64,000 bases of DNA. Source: Sporosarcina gallistercoris. GTDB lineage: Bacteria; Bacillota; Bacilli; Bacillales_A; Planococcaceae. The DNA is taken from NCBI RefSeq assembly GCF_014836415.1, contig NZ_JACSQY010000005.1:1-64000 (forward strand), given 5' to 3'. The notes beneath the pieces are model-generated. The model was given only the letters and a program-made list of their open reading frames with translations, ran no database searches and was not told where the DNA came from. The position numbers were made by a program, and so were the translations under genes. Position 1 is the stretch's first letter. Each line of letters starts with the position of its first letter. This document shows, piece after piece, positions 28,440 through 38,862 of this stretch.

Positions 28440-28659
28440 TAATGCTTCGACCTCCTCATGATCTGCTTCTCTTTCTGTGATACCCTCCCGCTCGGAAATT
28501 AAACGGCGGAATTTTACGGAAAATCAGAATTTCAATTTCGCGTTAAGAATACATGGTTTTTATATCGAACGCACATCCCTAATACTTGAAAGCTTGTTTT
28601 AAACCTTCCGTGAGTGCTATACTTTTTTAAAATTAAAATTGCAGACAGGTGATGATTGT

Positions 28660-29352
28660 ATGAATTACGATGTTTTCCTTTTTGACTTAGATGATACGCT
28701 TTTGGAATTCGATACAAGCGAGCAGAATGCATTCCGGAATGCATTTACAGAGGCTGGTCTTGCAGAAGGACTTGACGCTTATCGTGCGGAGTATAAAGCT
28801 ATCAGCAAAATTCTCTGGAGACAATTGGAAGAAGGCACTACGACGATGCAGGAACTGAGCGTAAGCCGTTTCCGTCAATTATTCGATAAATTCGGCATTG
28901 ACCTTGACCCTGCCGCCTTTTCTGAAACGTATTTAGCGTTTCTAGGAAAAGAAGCTCATCTAATTGATGGTGTCATGGATATGCTGGACCGCTTAGGGGA
29001 TGTGCGCCTTGCTATTGTGACGAATGGTTTTATCAAAGCTCAGATTGCTCGAGTTGCTTGTTCTTCTTTGAATAAACGTTTTGAAACGATTGTTTCTTCT
29101 GAAGAAGCAGGCTTCCAAAAACCGCGCCCAGAGATTTTCCAAGAAACGCTGGACCGTCTTGGCGTCACAGACAAATCACGGGTTTTAATGACTGGAGATT
29201 CCCTAACTTCAGACATACGCGGCGGCCACAACTTTGGAATCGATACGTGTTGGTATAACCCAAATGGTTTGGAAAATACAACAGAATACAAACCCACTTA
29301 CGAAATCCGCAATTGGGAAGAGTTCCGAGTTAAAGAAAAAGCTGCACATTGA
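28660..29352 (+). CDS. HAD-superfamily YjjG/YfnB-type nucleotidase, 230 aa
   Basis: YjjG-type enzymes dephosphorylate nucleoside monophosphates, particularly non-canonical pyrimidines. HAD motif I is VFLFDLDDTLLEF (Asp9 nucleophile, Asp11), motif II is LAIVTNGFIKAQ, motif III Lys appears in EEAGFQKPRPEIFQE and motif IV is LMTGDSLTSDIRGG. The long helical cap between 20 and 90 is that of the family. The ATG at 28660 has AGGTGAT seven bases upstream. A strong terminator follows. Confidence 0.85.
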   Translation: MNYDVFLFDLDDTLLEFDTSEQNAFRNAFTEAGLAEGLDAYRAEYKAISKILWRQLEEGTTTMQELSVSRFRQLFDKFGIDLDPAAFSETYLAFLGKEAHLIDGVMDMLDRLGDVRLAIVTNGFIKAQIARVACSSLNKRFETIVSSEEAGFQKPRPEIFQETLDRLGVTDKSRVLMTGDSLTSDIRGGHNFGIDTCWYNPNGLENTTEYKPTYEIRNWEEFRVKEKAAH

Positions 29353-29360
29353 ATTTAAAA

Positions 29361-29403
29361 AGCTGCTGGATGTCAGATAATCTGACGTCCAGCAGTTTTT
29401 TTG
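29361..29403 (+). terminator. Terminator after the HAD gene
   Basis: CTGCTGGA-GTCAGA and its complement (29363-29395) are followed by TTTTTTTG. Confidence 0.9.
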
Positions 29404-29663
29404 GGGATTGGAGAGTAAAAGCATTTTTTGTTATTAAAAACAAGCTATGCGCTACTAATTAACGCTTTATAATACTTGAATGATTGCCTTTTTGTAGATT
29501 AAGTTTATTGTTCTCCAATCTGTCGCTTGATACTGCGGATTGTTGCTGTAAATGTTCCGAGTTTTAATTTTTGAAATGTTTCATTTTGGATTTATGAGCG
29601 TTTTTCGCAGTTTATGAGCACCTCCAGAGATCTATCATCTCGCTGAAGTTCATTTCCTCTTAT
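29404..29663. other. Intergenic region, nothing recognised
   Basis: Between the two terminators no open frame or strong secondary structure is visible. Confidence 0.4.
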
Positions 29664-29699
29664 TAAAACCCCATACTCAGCTAAGAGTATGGGGTTTAC
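29664..29699 (-). terminator. Terminator after the SEC-C gene
   Basis: AAACCCCATACTC and GAGTATGGGGTTT (29666-29697) form a perfect 13-bp stem, with TTTTAATA on the minus strand. Confidence 0.85.
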
Positions 29700-29703
29700 A
29701 TGA

Positions 29704-30687
29704 TTATGCGTTCGTTTTCAATTTTGCGTATTCCGTGATTCCATTGTAATAGCGATTCAGAGAAGATGGAGAGACTTCGAATACATCAGCAATAGCTTTA
29801 ACCGTAAGCTCGAGCGGTTCAAACAGCGCATGTTCTTGCCCATAGCGGATGGCGCCTGCTGCTATTGCAACATCTTTACGCGCATTTGGCTGCTCCTCAA
29901 CTAAGTAATCCTCGATCAATTCCAGAAGCGCATCGGATTTACGATCATTTGCTTCTAAAAATGAGGCAATCCTTCCAAGGACACCTTGTTCGAAATTGGT
30001 GAACTCTTCCCCTTTGTACCCATTCTCCGCTAGTTTTTCCCATAGTGTAACTGAGTGGTTTCTCATGTATGTTTCAGAATCCTGATCGACATTTGTGAAC
30101 TCCGTCACAAATTCATCAAAGACGGAACTTTGGTCGACCGGGAAAAAGATTAGCGTCGAGACAGCGAGAACTCCGTTTATTCCATCTGGTAAAGTGAAGC
30201 ACCAGAGATGGACGTCTTCTGGGACGGGCTTCTCAGACTCTCTGCGTAACAGGACATTCCGGTTATTCAACCGATCGTACACGGTTAAATAAGATTCATC
30301 TGTCTGAATAACTTTTCCAAGAAGTGTTTGTGGGACCGACCAGCTTTCAAGAACTTTAATAACCGATGGACGGACGGTTTTCTTCAATTGCTTACGAACA
30401 AAACCTTCCCAAATATCCGTACGATTATGGAAAAAGAATTCGTCCAACGCAATCGCTTCAATCATTTCTTCCGAATATGCCTCAGATAGAGGTAGTTTCC
30501 ATTGGATTGCAAACTCGCGATAATCACCAAAGTCTTTTTGCTTTGGATACTCGTCATAAAACGACTGTAAAATACGTTCCATTTCTTCTGCTTGTACAAC
30601 TTCCACTGTCAGTTCTTCCTTACCTGCACAACATTTCTTATATTTCTTTCCGCTGCCGCAAGGGCACGGGTCATTTCTACCGATCAT
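29704..30687 (-). CDS. SEC-C motif protein with a C-terminal helix-turn-helix, 327 aa
   Basis: The N-terminus MIGRNDPCPCGSGKKYKKCC is a complete SEC-C zinc motif (C-x-C...C-C), like that at the end of SecA. The middle has no recognised domain. The C-terminal segment (IAAGAIRYGQEHALF, then LTVKAIADVFEVSPSSLNRY) resembles a cyclin-fold or helix-turn-helix recognition helix. The zinc motif suggests binding to ribosome, SecB or nucleic acid. The start at ATG 30687 follows AGGTG and lets the SEC-C motif begin at residue 1; no membrane segment is present. Confidence 0.75.
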   Translation of the reverse strand: MIGRNDPCPCGSGKKYKKCCAGKEELTVEVVQAEEMERILQSFYDEYPKQKDFGDYREFAIQWKLPLSEAYSEEMIEAIALDEFFFHNRTDIWEGFVRKQLKKTVRPSVIKVLESWSVPQTLLGKVIQTDESYLTVYDRLNNRNVLLRRESEKPVPEDVHLWCFTLPDGINGVLAVSTLIFFPVDQSSVFDEFVTEFTNVDQDSETYMRNHSVTLWEKLAENGYKGEEFTNFEQGVLGRIASFLEANDRKSDALLELIEDYLVEEQPNARKDVAIAAGAIRYGQEHALFEPLELTVKAIADVFEVSPSSLNRYYNGITEYAKLKTNA

Positions 30688-30757
30688 CTTCAACACCTGC
30701 TTCTTCTTAAGCTGTTTTCCAGTTTACCACTTTTCTAAATGGGATGGAAGTTTGCTT

Positions 30758-32323
30758 CTATGATTTGACCCGTTCATTCATATGGACTACCTTATTTCTT
30801 CCTGTTTCTTTGGCATGATATAGACATTCATCTGCTAGTTCAAGAAGTCTTAGGAAATGTTCTGCGTGCTCCGGTATGTTAGCAACACCTGCTGAAAATG
30901 TTATCGGCTCACCAATTGCACTCATTTCGTTAGACACTTCAATCCTAATTTCATTCATCCATTCGCTTGCTTGTTCATTTTCAATCTGTGGAAACAAGAT
31001 TACGAACTCTTCCCCGCCAAATCGATAGCACATTCCTTTGTCTTTTGTTCGTTGCTGTAATTTTTCAGCTAGATCTTTTAACACTTCGTCTCCCATTGTG
31101 TGTCCATACATATCATTTACTCGTTTAAAACGGTCGATATCTAAAATTGCTAAGGAAAAGGAGACTTTTTTTTCTACAAGCGTTCTTGCTTGCTCGTTCA
31201 GTGCCCGCCTATTTAATAAACCTGTAAGCGGGTCTGTAGATGACTCTTGTATAAAATGATCTACTCGATCCTGAAAACGGCTATAACTATCTGTTAAAGC
31301 AAGATCGAGCTGAATCGCCTCATGATACCATGCACCGCTCTCAAGTGGCGCATGCCCATCTCTTTCTAATTGATCTGATGCATAGCTTGCCAGTTTCTCA
31401 AGCGGTTTTGCAATTTTATAAGCAAAGTAAAGAATAATAAGGGCAGACAATAATATGAATGGAAGGGATTTCACAATCATTTCTTTCACCATCTGTTTTG
31501 AGGAAGCTAATGCGATTTCAGTGGGTCTTTGAGTTACTACTCCCCACTTTGTTAGAGGAACAGATGCGTACCCCGCCAACATATCCTGATTTTTACTATT
31601 CAATAGCCTCATACTGCCGCTATGTCCCTTCCTTAGCTCCTCGATTGCGGGGTTCTTAGTCACAACCTCTCCGACACGTTCACGATTCAAATGGTACATC
31701 AGCATTCCGTCTTCATCTACTACATATACGTAAGAACCGTCTTCATAGAAGTGTTGCCCTAATAGATCATATAGCACGTTTTTTTCTTTTAGATAAATAC
31801 TTCCTCCGATCAGCCCGATCACATTACTTGAAGAGTCTTTAATCGGTGAGGTTATAAAGACCACCAATTTGTCTGTCTGAGTTTGATAAGGCTTACTAAT
31901 AGAAGGCTTCCCCGTTGATAAAGTCTCGATCCCTGCTTCATCTAAAAGTGGCTTTCCTATAAGAGTTCTAATTTCTGAAGAAGTCCCTTGGATCATCCCT
32001 TGATTATCTGTAATGAGGACCGAACTCAACGACTCACCTTGGACAACTAAGCGTTCAGCTTCGTAATTGAGTTGCTGCTGATCGACTTCAGCCAAATAGG
32101 GTGACAGATTGTTCGCAGAATAAGCAAGGAGTCTTTCAGTCCTCAATAAATAGTCTTCTGTCATTTTCGCTAATTTTTGCGCATAGGCAAAATTCGTTTC
32201 CAATGTCGTTTTTACAAGGGTTTGCTGATCCGCACGGTATCCGGCGTAAAGACTACTTGCTAGAGTTAACGTGATGGATAGCCAAGCGATAGCTAACAAC
32301 AATTGTTTTAAGGAAATTTTCAT
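30758..32323 (-). CDS. Membrane diguanylate cyclase with dCACHE sensor, 521 aa
   Basis: The predicted order is an N-terminal membrane helix (about residues 6-26), an extracytoplasmic dCACHE-like sensory region (about 30-280, including ITDNQGMIQGTSSEIRTL and VYVVDEDGMLMYHLNRER), a second helix (about 287-303), a HAMP-like linker, and a GGDEF domain. The active-site motif is RFGGEEF near 437 and the domain starts SSTDPLTGLLNRRALNEQAR. No RxxD inhibitory site stands at the canonical spacing before GGEEF, so product inhibition may be weak. It makes cyclic di-GMP in response to an extracellular signal that is not identified. Confidence 0.88.
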   Translation of the reverse strand: MKISLKQLLLAIAWLSITLTLASSLYAGYRADQQTLVKTTLETNFAYAQKLAKMTEDYLLRTERLLAYSANNLSPYLAEVDQQQLNYEAERLVVQGESLSSVLITDNQGMIQGTSSEIRTLIGKPLLDEAGIETLSTGKPSISKPYQTQTDKLVVFITSPIKDSSSNVIGLIGGSIYLKEKNVLYDLLGQHFYEDGSYVYVVDEDGMLMYHLNRERVGEVVTKNPAIEELRKGHSGSMRLLNSKNQDMLAGYASVPLTKWGVVTQRPTEIALASSKQMVKEMIVKSLPFILLSALIILYFAYKIAKPLEKLASYASDQLERDGHAPLESGAWYHEAIQLDLALTDSYSRFQDRVDHFIQESSTDPLTGLLNRRALNEQARTLVEKKVSFSLAILDIDRFKRVNDMYGHTMGDEVLKDLAEKLQQRTKDKGMCYRFGGEEFVILFPQIENEQASEWMNEIRIEVSNEMSAIGEPITFSAGVANIPEHAEHFLRLLELADECLYHAKETGRNKVVHMNERVKS

Positions 32324-32412
32324 ACCGGACACCGCCTTTCTGCAAAATAGTCATTTATGATCAAGACTATTATACCATAAAAGACAAAAAACAACATATT
32401 TTTATTACTTTT

Positions 32413-33321
32413 TTATATCACCATACTTTTTAATGCTATTTTTCCCCAATTCTTCAAAAAGTTTGTTGCCGATACCTCTCCACTAATGACAAGTGTATCT
32501 TTTTGCTCATCTGACAAGTCGAATTGGACAGCGGATATGCCGTCAGTCGGTATGAATAGGACATCTTTTTCAAGTCTCTTTGAGACATGTTTTTCATCGT
32601 GAGCATCTTTCATCGTCGTAAAAAGTGCTTCGTACAGTCCTAAACCATTACGGATAACTGTTTTTTTCTTATCCGCTGGATTATGACTTAGTTTCATACC
32701 GACGATTGGGCGCATCTCACCATTGTCGGGTTCATTGAACATCCATAGAGGGAAGTTACTGAGCACACCCCCATCGACAGTGACTGAGTTGCCTGCTAAC
32801 GAATGGAGAACGACTGGTTCGAAAAAGAAAGGAATGCTTGTGCTCATCCTTAACGCGCGTGCCACAGGGAAAAAGTCTGCTCTTAACCCGTACTCCCCTA
32901 AATCATCAGGTAATACAATCAGTTTTCCGTTGGTTAAGTCGGATACAATGATTTTAAGCGAGCCTTCGGGGAGATCCGCAAACGTGTACACTCCTTTTTC
33001 TGCGAGGATGTCACTAAACCAATTTTCCAGAGCGGTTCCTTGGTATAGCCCCATTCTCCAATAGAGCTGAAGCCACTTCATGAATGGAATCGGTATAAAC
33101 GTCTTTCTTGCATCGAGTAACTCAGGAAAGTTTTGTTGTTGCATAATCTCTTCCATTTCACGAGCTGTGTATCCGGCTGCTAACATGGCAGCGACAATGG
33201 CTCCTGCACTTGTACCGACCGTCCTCTTAAATGTATAGCCTTTTTCTTCAAACACTTTACATGCCCCTACTAAGGCGAGCCCCTTTAATCCGCCACCTGA
33301 AAAGACGCCATCAATTTCCAT
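32413..33321 (-). CDS. Patatin-like phospholipase, 302 aa
   Basis: This is a cytosolic Ser-Asp lipase. The oxyanion motif is FSGGGLKGLALVGA at residue 7-20, the nucleophile is in VGTSAGAIVAAMLAAGY (Ser38) and the Asp is in VTVDGGVLSNFPLWMF. No signal peptide is seen. The length is standard for the RssA/YlbK-type family. It lies 89 bases downstream of the orphan-transcript promoter on the other strand. The lipid substrate is unknown. Confidence 0.85.
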   Translation of the reverse strand: MEIDGVFSGGGLKGLALVGACKVFEEKGYTFKRTVGTSAGAIVAAMLAAGYTAREMEEIMQQQNFPELLDARKTFIPIPFMKWLQLYWRMGLYQGTALENWFSDILAEKGVYTFADLPEGSLKIIVSDLTNGKLIVLPDDLGEYGLRADFFPVARALRMSTSIPFFFEPVVLHSLAGNSVTVDGGVLSNFPLWMFNEPDNGEMRPIVGMKLSHNPADKKKTVIRNGLGLYEALFTTMKDAHDEKHVSKRLEKDVLFIPTDGISAVQFDLSDEQKDTLVISGEVSATNFLKNWGKIALKSMVI

Positions 33322-33421
33322 ATATTCTCCACCTTTCTGAAGCCGTATAGTTTACTGTAGGAAACATCTCTTCCATTTAGAACTAGATGCCCCGTTAATC
33401 AAAGCAGCTATTTGATTCTTG

Positions 33422-33450
33422 TTGACGAACTAACGATTAGATGATATAGT
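33422..33450 (+). promoter_or_regulatory. Strong sigma-A promoter of an orphan transcript
   Basis: TTGACG (33422-33427) and TATAGT (33445-33450) are separated by 17 bases, with a TGn extension before the -10 hexamer. The predicted start is near 33457. It points into the structured region 33457-33735 that contains no gene on this strand. Confidence 0.65.
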
Positions 33451-33456
33451 TATTAA

Positions 33457-33735
33457 GTTATAACCAGTTAGCTGATTCTTGAATACTGGCATTCTGCGGA
33501 ATGTTTACCCATTATACGTATTCAAACTGGCGCGGCTATAGGGCCGCAAGGACGCAAAAGTAGGTAGGGTTTGCGTTGCTTATGTTAGGAAACAACTGCT
33601 GAACAACGACCGCGGCAATGATCGTTGTGAGTAAGTACACAATTCTAGATGATAAAAGATGTAAGTTTTTTCTCATATATTCAATAATCGGCTATACAAA
33701 AAAATAAAGGGATGCCCCAACCGGGCATCCCTTTT
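33457..33735 (+). ncRNA. Candidate structured RNA, family unknown
   Basis: Downstream of the promoter at 33422 the plus strand shows four hairpins in a row: CATTC/GAATG (33490-33503), GCGGC/GCCGC (33532-33547), ACGCAAA/TTTGCGT (33552-33576) and ACAACGA/TCGTTGT (33603-33628). The bidirectional terminator at 33706-33735 then follows. No frame has a start with a ribosome-binding site, and the next gene on this strand begins at 35018. GGACGCAAAA superficially recalls the GEMM c-di-GMP aptamer, but the remaining core does not match. I infer an independent small RNA of about 280 bases. Confidence 0.4.
33706..33735. terminator. Bidirectional terminator
   Basis: AAAGGGATGCCC pairs with GGGCATCCCTTT (5-base loop). 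On the minus strand TTTATTTTTTTG follows, serving the MFS gene; on the plus strand only TTTTCC follows. Confidence 0.85.
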
Positions 33736-33740
33736 CCAAT

Positions 33741-34934
33741 TCATTCCTTCTTATCACCTATTAAGATTGCTAAAAAAACCATCCCCAAAAACAGTAATCC
33801 GAATAATGCGATTGTCACTTGATGATTCTCTGTAGTGTCATATAACACTCCAATCACTAGCGGTAAAATCCCCCCGATTATGTAACCGCCCGTTTGCATC
33901 ATAGCTGTCCAAGAATTCGTTTCTGCTGCATTTTCCGTTTCATCCAGTGGCAGCACGAGCGCAATCGGGAACATACCTCCTAATGGAACACCCATTAATA
34001 GTGCCCCCACCCAAAGTAAAGGTATGTGACCTGTCCCGAATAGTACAACTGCAACTAGACCAATTAAGAGAATAAACAACAGCCACATTTTCCGCCCGGG
34101 ATATCGTTCCATCATAAGCGGGATTGTAATATTCAAGACTATTTGAACCGCTGTCATGAGACTAACTAACGTACCTGCCTGAACCATCGTCATCCCCTTC
34201 GACATGGCAATGGGCGCAAGCCAGATAACAATCGAGAAAAAGGCGGCGGACTGCAATCCGAAAAATAATAGGAATAACCATGCTTTGCCGTTTTTCCATG
34301 GGGAACGAACTTCACTCATTTCTTCTATAGATGGACTTCCGCCGTGTTGCCGAACGATAAGCCCGTCGTTTCCTGAGGCGAGCCAGGCTGCGATTCCCAC
34401 AAAAGCTAGCACCGCCCATATACTGAGCGCAAATGAATACGATCCGGTTAGCTCGTATAAGTATGCCGACAACCCTGTACTCACTGTCGCTCCTGCCCCA
34501 AGACCGAATGAATAGATTCCAATAACAGGGCCAGCCCGGTGCGGAAAGTTCTGCTTGATCATAGCAGAAAGGAGCGGTCCAGCTATGGCAATCGCTATCC
34601 CTACTCCTATAGAAGAAACTAACAGCATTGTGTAAGTCGGTATGAATTCACGTAATGCCGTCATCACACCGATAATGGCCACCATTAAGATCATCGTTGC
34701 ATTTAATCCGAACCTGCGATTTAACACGGGTGCCAGTGAAGCGAACACGCCCATGCAGATGACAGGTAATGCGGTCAGCATACTAACTTGGGCATTACTG
34801 AGCACCAGTTGCGCCCGGATCGTTTCGAGGAGCGGCCCGATTGACGTTATGGCAGGCCGCATGTTTAAAGACACTGCAAAAATCGCAACAATCATGAGAA
34901 CCGTTTTTTTAGTAGTAAGCACGTTAGGATTCAT
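33741..34934 (-). CDS. MFS transporter, CynX/NimT type, 397 aa
   Basis: A 12-helix major-facilitator protein. The first helix contains AVSLNMRPAITSIGPLLETI, which is the N-terminal signature of the CynX/NimT (cyanate, 2-nitroimidazole) subgroup, and the following loop has LAPVLNRRFGLN. Helix 4-5 shows GIAIAIAGPLLSAMIKQNFP. Helices continue to LLFLGMVFLAILIGDKKE. Substrate cannot be assigned. It is a single gene. Confidence 0.88.
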   Translation of the reverse strand: MNPNVLTTKKTVLMIVAIFAVSLNMRPAITSIGPLLETIRAQLVLSNAQVSMLTALPVICMGVFASLAPVLNRRFGLNATMILMVAIIGVMTALREFIPTYTMLLVSSIGVGIAIAIAGPLLSAMIKQNFPHRAGPVIGIYSFGLGAGATVSTGLSAYLYELTGSYSFALSIWAVLAFVGIAAWLASGNDGLIVRQHGGSPSIEEMSEVRSPWKNGKAWLFLLFFGLQSAAFFSIVIWLAPIAMSKGMTMVQAGTLVSLMTAVQIVLNITIPLMMERYPGRKMWLLFILLIGLVAVVLFGTGHIPLLWVGALLMGVPLGGMFPIALVLPLDETENAAETNSWTAMMQTGGYIIGGILPLVIGVLYDTTENHQVTIALFGLLFLGMVFLAILIGDKKE

Positions 34935-35017
34935 AAGGATTCCTTTCTAAAACTGATTCATCGAACTTGCGTTTGTTTTTTTCAAGTCGTATAATTTTCT
35001 GAGAAAGGATGAATTCT

Positions 35018-37004
<1,987 letters not shown>

Positions 37005-37030
37005 TCTGCTAAAACTAAATGATTTTCACT

Positions 37031-37070
37031 AAAAGAGCAACCGCTAATTCTGGCGGTTGCTCTTTTGTTT
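37031..37070 (+). terminator. Terminator after the ABC-F gene
   Basis: AAAGAGCAACCGC pairs with GCGGTTGCTCTTT and is followed by TTTTGTTT. Confidence 0.9.
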
Positions 37071-37151
37071 GCCTTACCTGTCATGAAAGAGTTACATCCG
37101 CACATACTTTTTTGAAAAGTGGTGATACTACAAGAAAAGGAGTGGTTGACT

Positions 37152-37895
37152 ATGAAAAGGTCTCCGTTATTGTTTTTCTTACTCATTAGTCTCCTCGTCG
37201 TCTCCGCTTGTTCCAAACTGAATGGTGAAGATGTCACCGCACCAGATAATTCCGGAAACAGCGGTCAGCAAAGTCCTCTTGATAAAAAAGATTCAGATGC
37301 CGGCGGAGAGATAAAAGACAAAGACCTCGACAACGATGGTGTTGAAGAATTGGATGATCCTAAGGGGGAAATCAAAGATCCTGCCATGCTCGACTACTTG
37401 CTGCCGGACAGTTCGAAATCCCATTACGAAGGTACTGGAAACGAGTACGCAGAACTGGATGTGCAAGTGTACCATCCATACGAAAATTACATTATGATAT
37501 ACGAGAACAATGGGGCTGCGCTTCTGCGAAAACTATACAAAGTGGAGCAAGACCGTATTCTCATCCTTGAAGAAAAGCATGTAGATGTAGAGGAGAACGC
37601 ACCCTCTGTAGAAACACTTAAAAAGATGGAAGTGACAGGCGTTTACTTACAAAAACCGTTTGAAAAAGGGGCAACTTTCGGGAAATGGACGATTGTAGAT
37701 ACGGATGCTACGGTAGATACTCCCTACGAAAAGTTCGAACATGCGATAGTAATTGAAGAAAAAGGCGAGAATTACACGAATCGTAAATACTTTGTCGAAG
37801 GATTTGGAGAAGTGAAACGCGAATCCATGATGACTAAAAAGGGCGAAAAAGATATGCTCGTGACCTCGGAAATGGAATCCGTTACCCAACCATAA
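37152..37895 (+). CDS. Lipoprotein, 247 aa, unknown
   Basis: ATG 37152 follows AGGAG at nine bases. The signal is MKRSPLLFFLLISLLVVSAC with lipobox VSAC, then an acidic, Asp/Lys-rich linker. The C-terminal part (EKFEHAIVIEEKGENYTNRK, then YFVEGFGEVKRESMM) is a beta-rich domain. The pattern of a YpuA/YhfM-like secreted lipoprotein is present, but I do not name a family. A terminator follows. Confidence 0.75.
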   Translation: MKRSPLLFFLLISLLVVSACSKLNGEDVTAPDNSGNSGQQSPLDKKDSDAGGEIKDKDLDNDGVEELDDPKGEIKDPAMLDYLLPDSSKSHYEGTGNEYAELDVQVYHPYENYIMIYENNGAALLRKLYKVEQDRILILEEKHVDVEENAPSVETLKKMEVTGVYLQKPFEKGATFGKWTIVDTDATVDTPYEKFEHAIVIEEKGENYTNRKYFVEGFGEVKRESMMTKKGEKDMLVTSEMESVTQP

Positions 37896-37896
37896 C

Positions 37897-37936
37897 GAAA
37901 AAACGGGACCCACTCAGTTAAGCGGGTCCCGTTTTG
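37897..37936. terminator. Bidirectional terminator
   Basis: AACGGGACCC pairs with GGGTCCCGTT and has A/T runs on both sides. It separates the convergent lipoprotein and cold-shock genes. Confidence 0.9.
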
Positions 37937-37943
37937 TTTGTTA

Positions 37944-38144
37944 TTAGAGTTTTGTAACGTTTGCAGCTTGTAGACCGCGGTTGCCTTCAACGATTTCGAA
38001 CTCAACCTGCTGGCCTTCGTCCAATGATTTGAAACCATCACCTTGAATAGCTGAGAAGTGTACGAATACGTCGTCTTCTCCGTCAACCTCGATGAAACCG
38101 AAACCTTTTTCTGCGTTGAACCACTTAACTGTACCTTGTTTCAT
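37944..38144 (-). CDS. csp: Cold-shock protein, 66 aa
   Basis: Csp proteins bind single-stranded RNA and DNA and melt mRNA structure. At 66 residues it is standard: [20 protein letters not shown] holds RNP1 (KGFGFIE) and [10 protein letters not shown] holds RNP2 (VFVHF). GGAGG lies at normal spacing. The promoter and a 147-base leader with a large hairpin are described separately. Which paralogue (CspB, C or D) cannot be decided here. Confidence 0.97.
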   Translation of the reverse strand: MKQGTVKWFNAEKGFGFIEVDGEDDVFVHFSAIQGDGFKSLDEGQQVEFEIVEGNRGLQAANVTKL

Positions 38145-38203
38145 AAATGAAAACCTCCAAATAATAATTGCTAATACATGAACTAGCTTCAGAAAAAAGA
38201 AAA

Positions 38204-38257
38204 TTCACGTATTAGAAAAAGTACCGACAGCGCCGATCACTTTTTGTAATACGTGAA
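38204..38257 (-). promoter_or_regulatory. Long hairpin in the cold-shock gene leader
   Basis: Arms of about 19 bases (TTCACGTATTAGAAAAAGT and the complementary ACTTTTTGTAATACGTGAA) flank a 16-base loop with a mismatch near the centre. The hairpin lies in the csp leader and is followed on the minus strand by TTTTCTTTTTTCTG, so it could act as an attenuator or a temperature-responsive structure. Confidence 0.6.
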
Positions 38258-38298
38258 TACGTTTCTCGTCGCAAGCACTTGTTATTAACCTTAGCTCT

Positions 38299-38326
38299 AC
38301 TATACCATACCACTGCCAAAAGTCAA
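38299..38326 (-). promoter_or_regulatory. Promoter of the cold-shock gene
   Basis: On the minus strand TTGACT (38321-38326) and TATAGT (38299-38304) are 16 bases apart with a TGG extension before the -10. This predicts a leader of about 147 bases. Confidence 0.7.
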
Positions 38327-38349
38327 TTAAACCTAATCAAATATTCTAA

Positions 38350-38655
38350 TTATTTTTCCTCAAGAAAAGAAATAGGTTCACTGTCCTTCATCATGAAGAC
38401 GCCATGATACAATTGCAGATCATCATCGCATCCATCACAATACGTTCTCTCACCCGGGTTCCAGAAAGCTGTGAAAGACCCTTTTCGTGTTTTTTCTTTT
38501 GAAAAACATTTCCGCATCTCATCCATAATCGAGTTTGCAAATTCGATTGCTTCCTCTAACTCCTCAAATGATCGTCTTACCCTAACCATCTCTTCCCAAC
38601 CTTCAAACATCCACCAAGGTTCATAATCCGCTTTCATGTAAATGACTTCGTACAT
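38350..38655 (-). CDS. DUF1033-family protein, 101 aa
   Basis: The start at ATG 38655 follows AGAGG at seven bases. It begins MYEVIYMKADYEPWWMFEGW, which is the DUF1033 hallmark, continues RVRRSFEELEEAIEFANSIM and later has FWNPGERTYCDGCDDDLQLY, where Cys-x2-Cys could bind metal. The end reads HGVFMMKDSEPISFL. Function is unknown. Confidence 0.8.
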   Translation of the reverse strand: MYEVIYMKADYEPWWMFEGWEEMVRVRRSFEELEEAIEFANSIMDEMRKCFSKEKTRKGSFTAFWNPGERTYCDGCDDDLQLYHGVFMMKDSEPISFLEEK

Positions 38656-38862
38656 GCTCAAACCTCTTTTCCTTTACAGATGACAATTATACAAAGCACC
38701 ATCCGTTTTTCCAAGCAATCTGAACTGATTCCCATTTCAAATGTTCGTCTGAACAGATTTTATACGGTATACTAGAGAGAGATTAATGATTCGATGAAAC
38801 TTTTGCTACCGCTTATACGTAATAAGGTATAGAACATCAACGATAAGGAGGGCTGACCGAAG

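Noticed and set aside
33520..33600. GEMM (c-di-GMP-I) riboswitch
   Set aside because: Only GGACGCAAAA matches. The GAAA tetraloop, the receptor and the closing stem are not present, and ACGCAAA pairs locally with TTTGCGT; no regulated gene follows.
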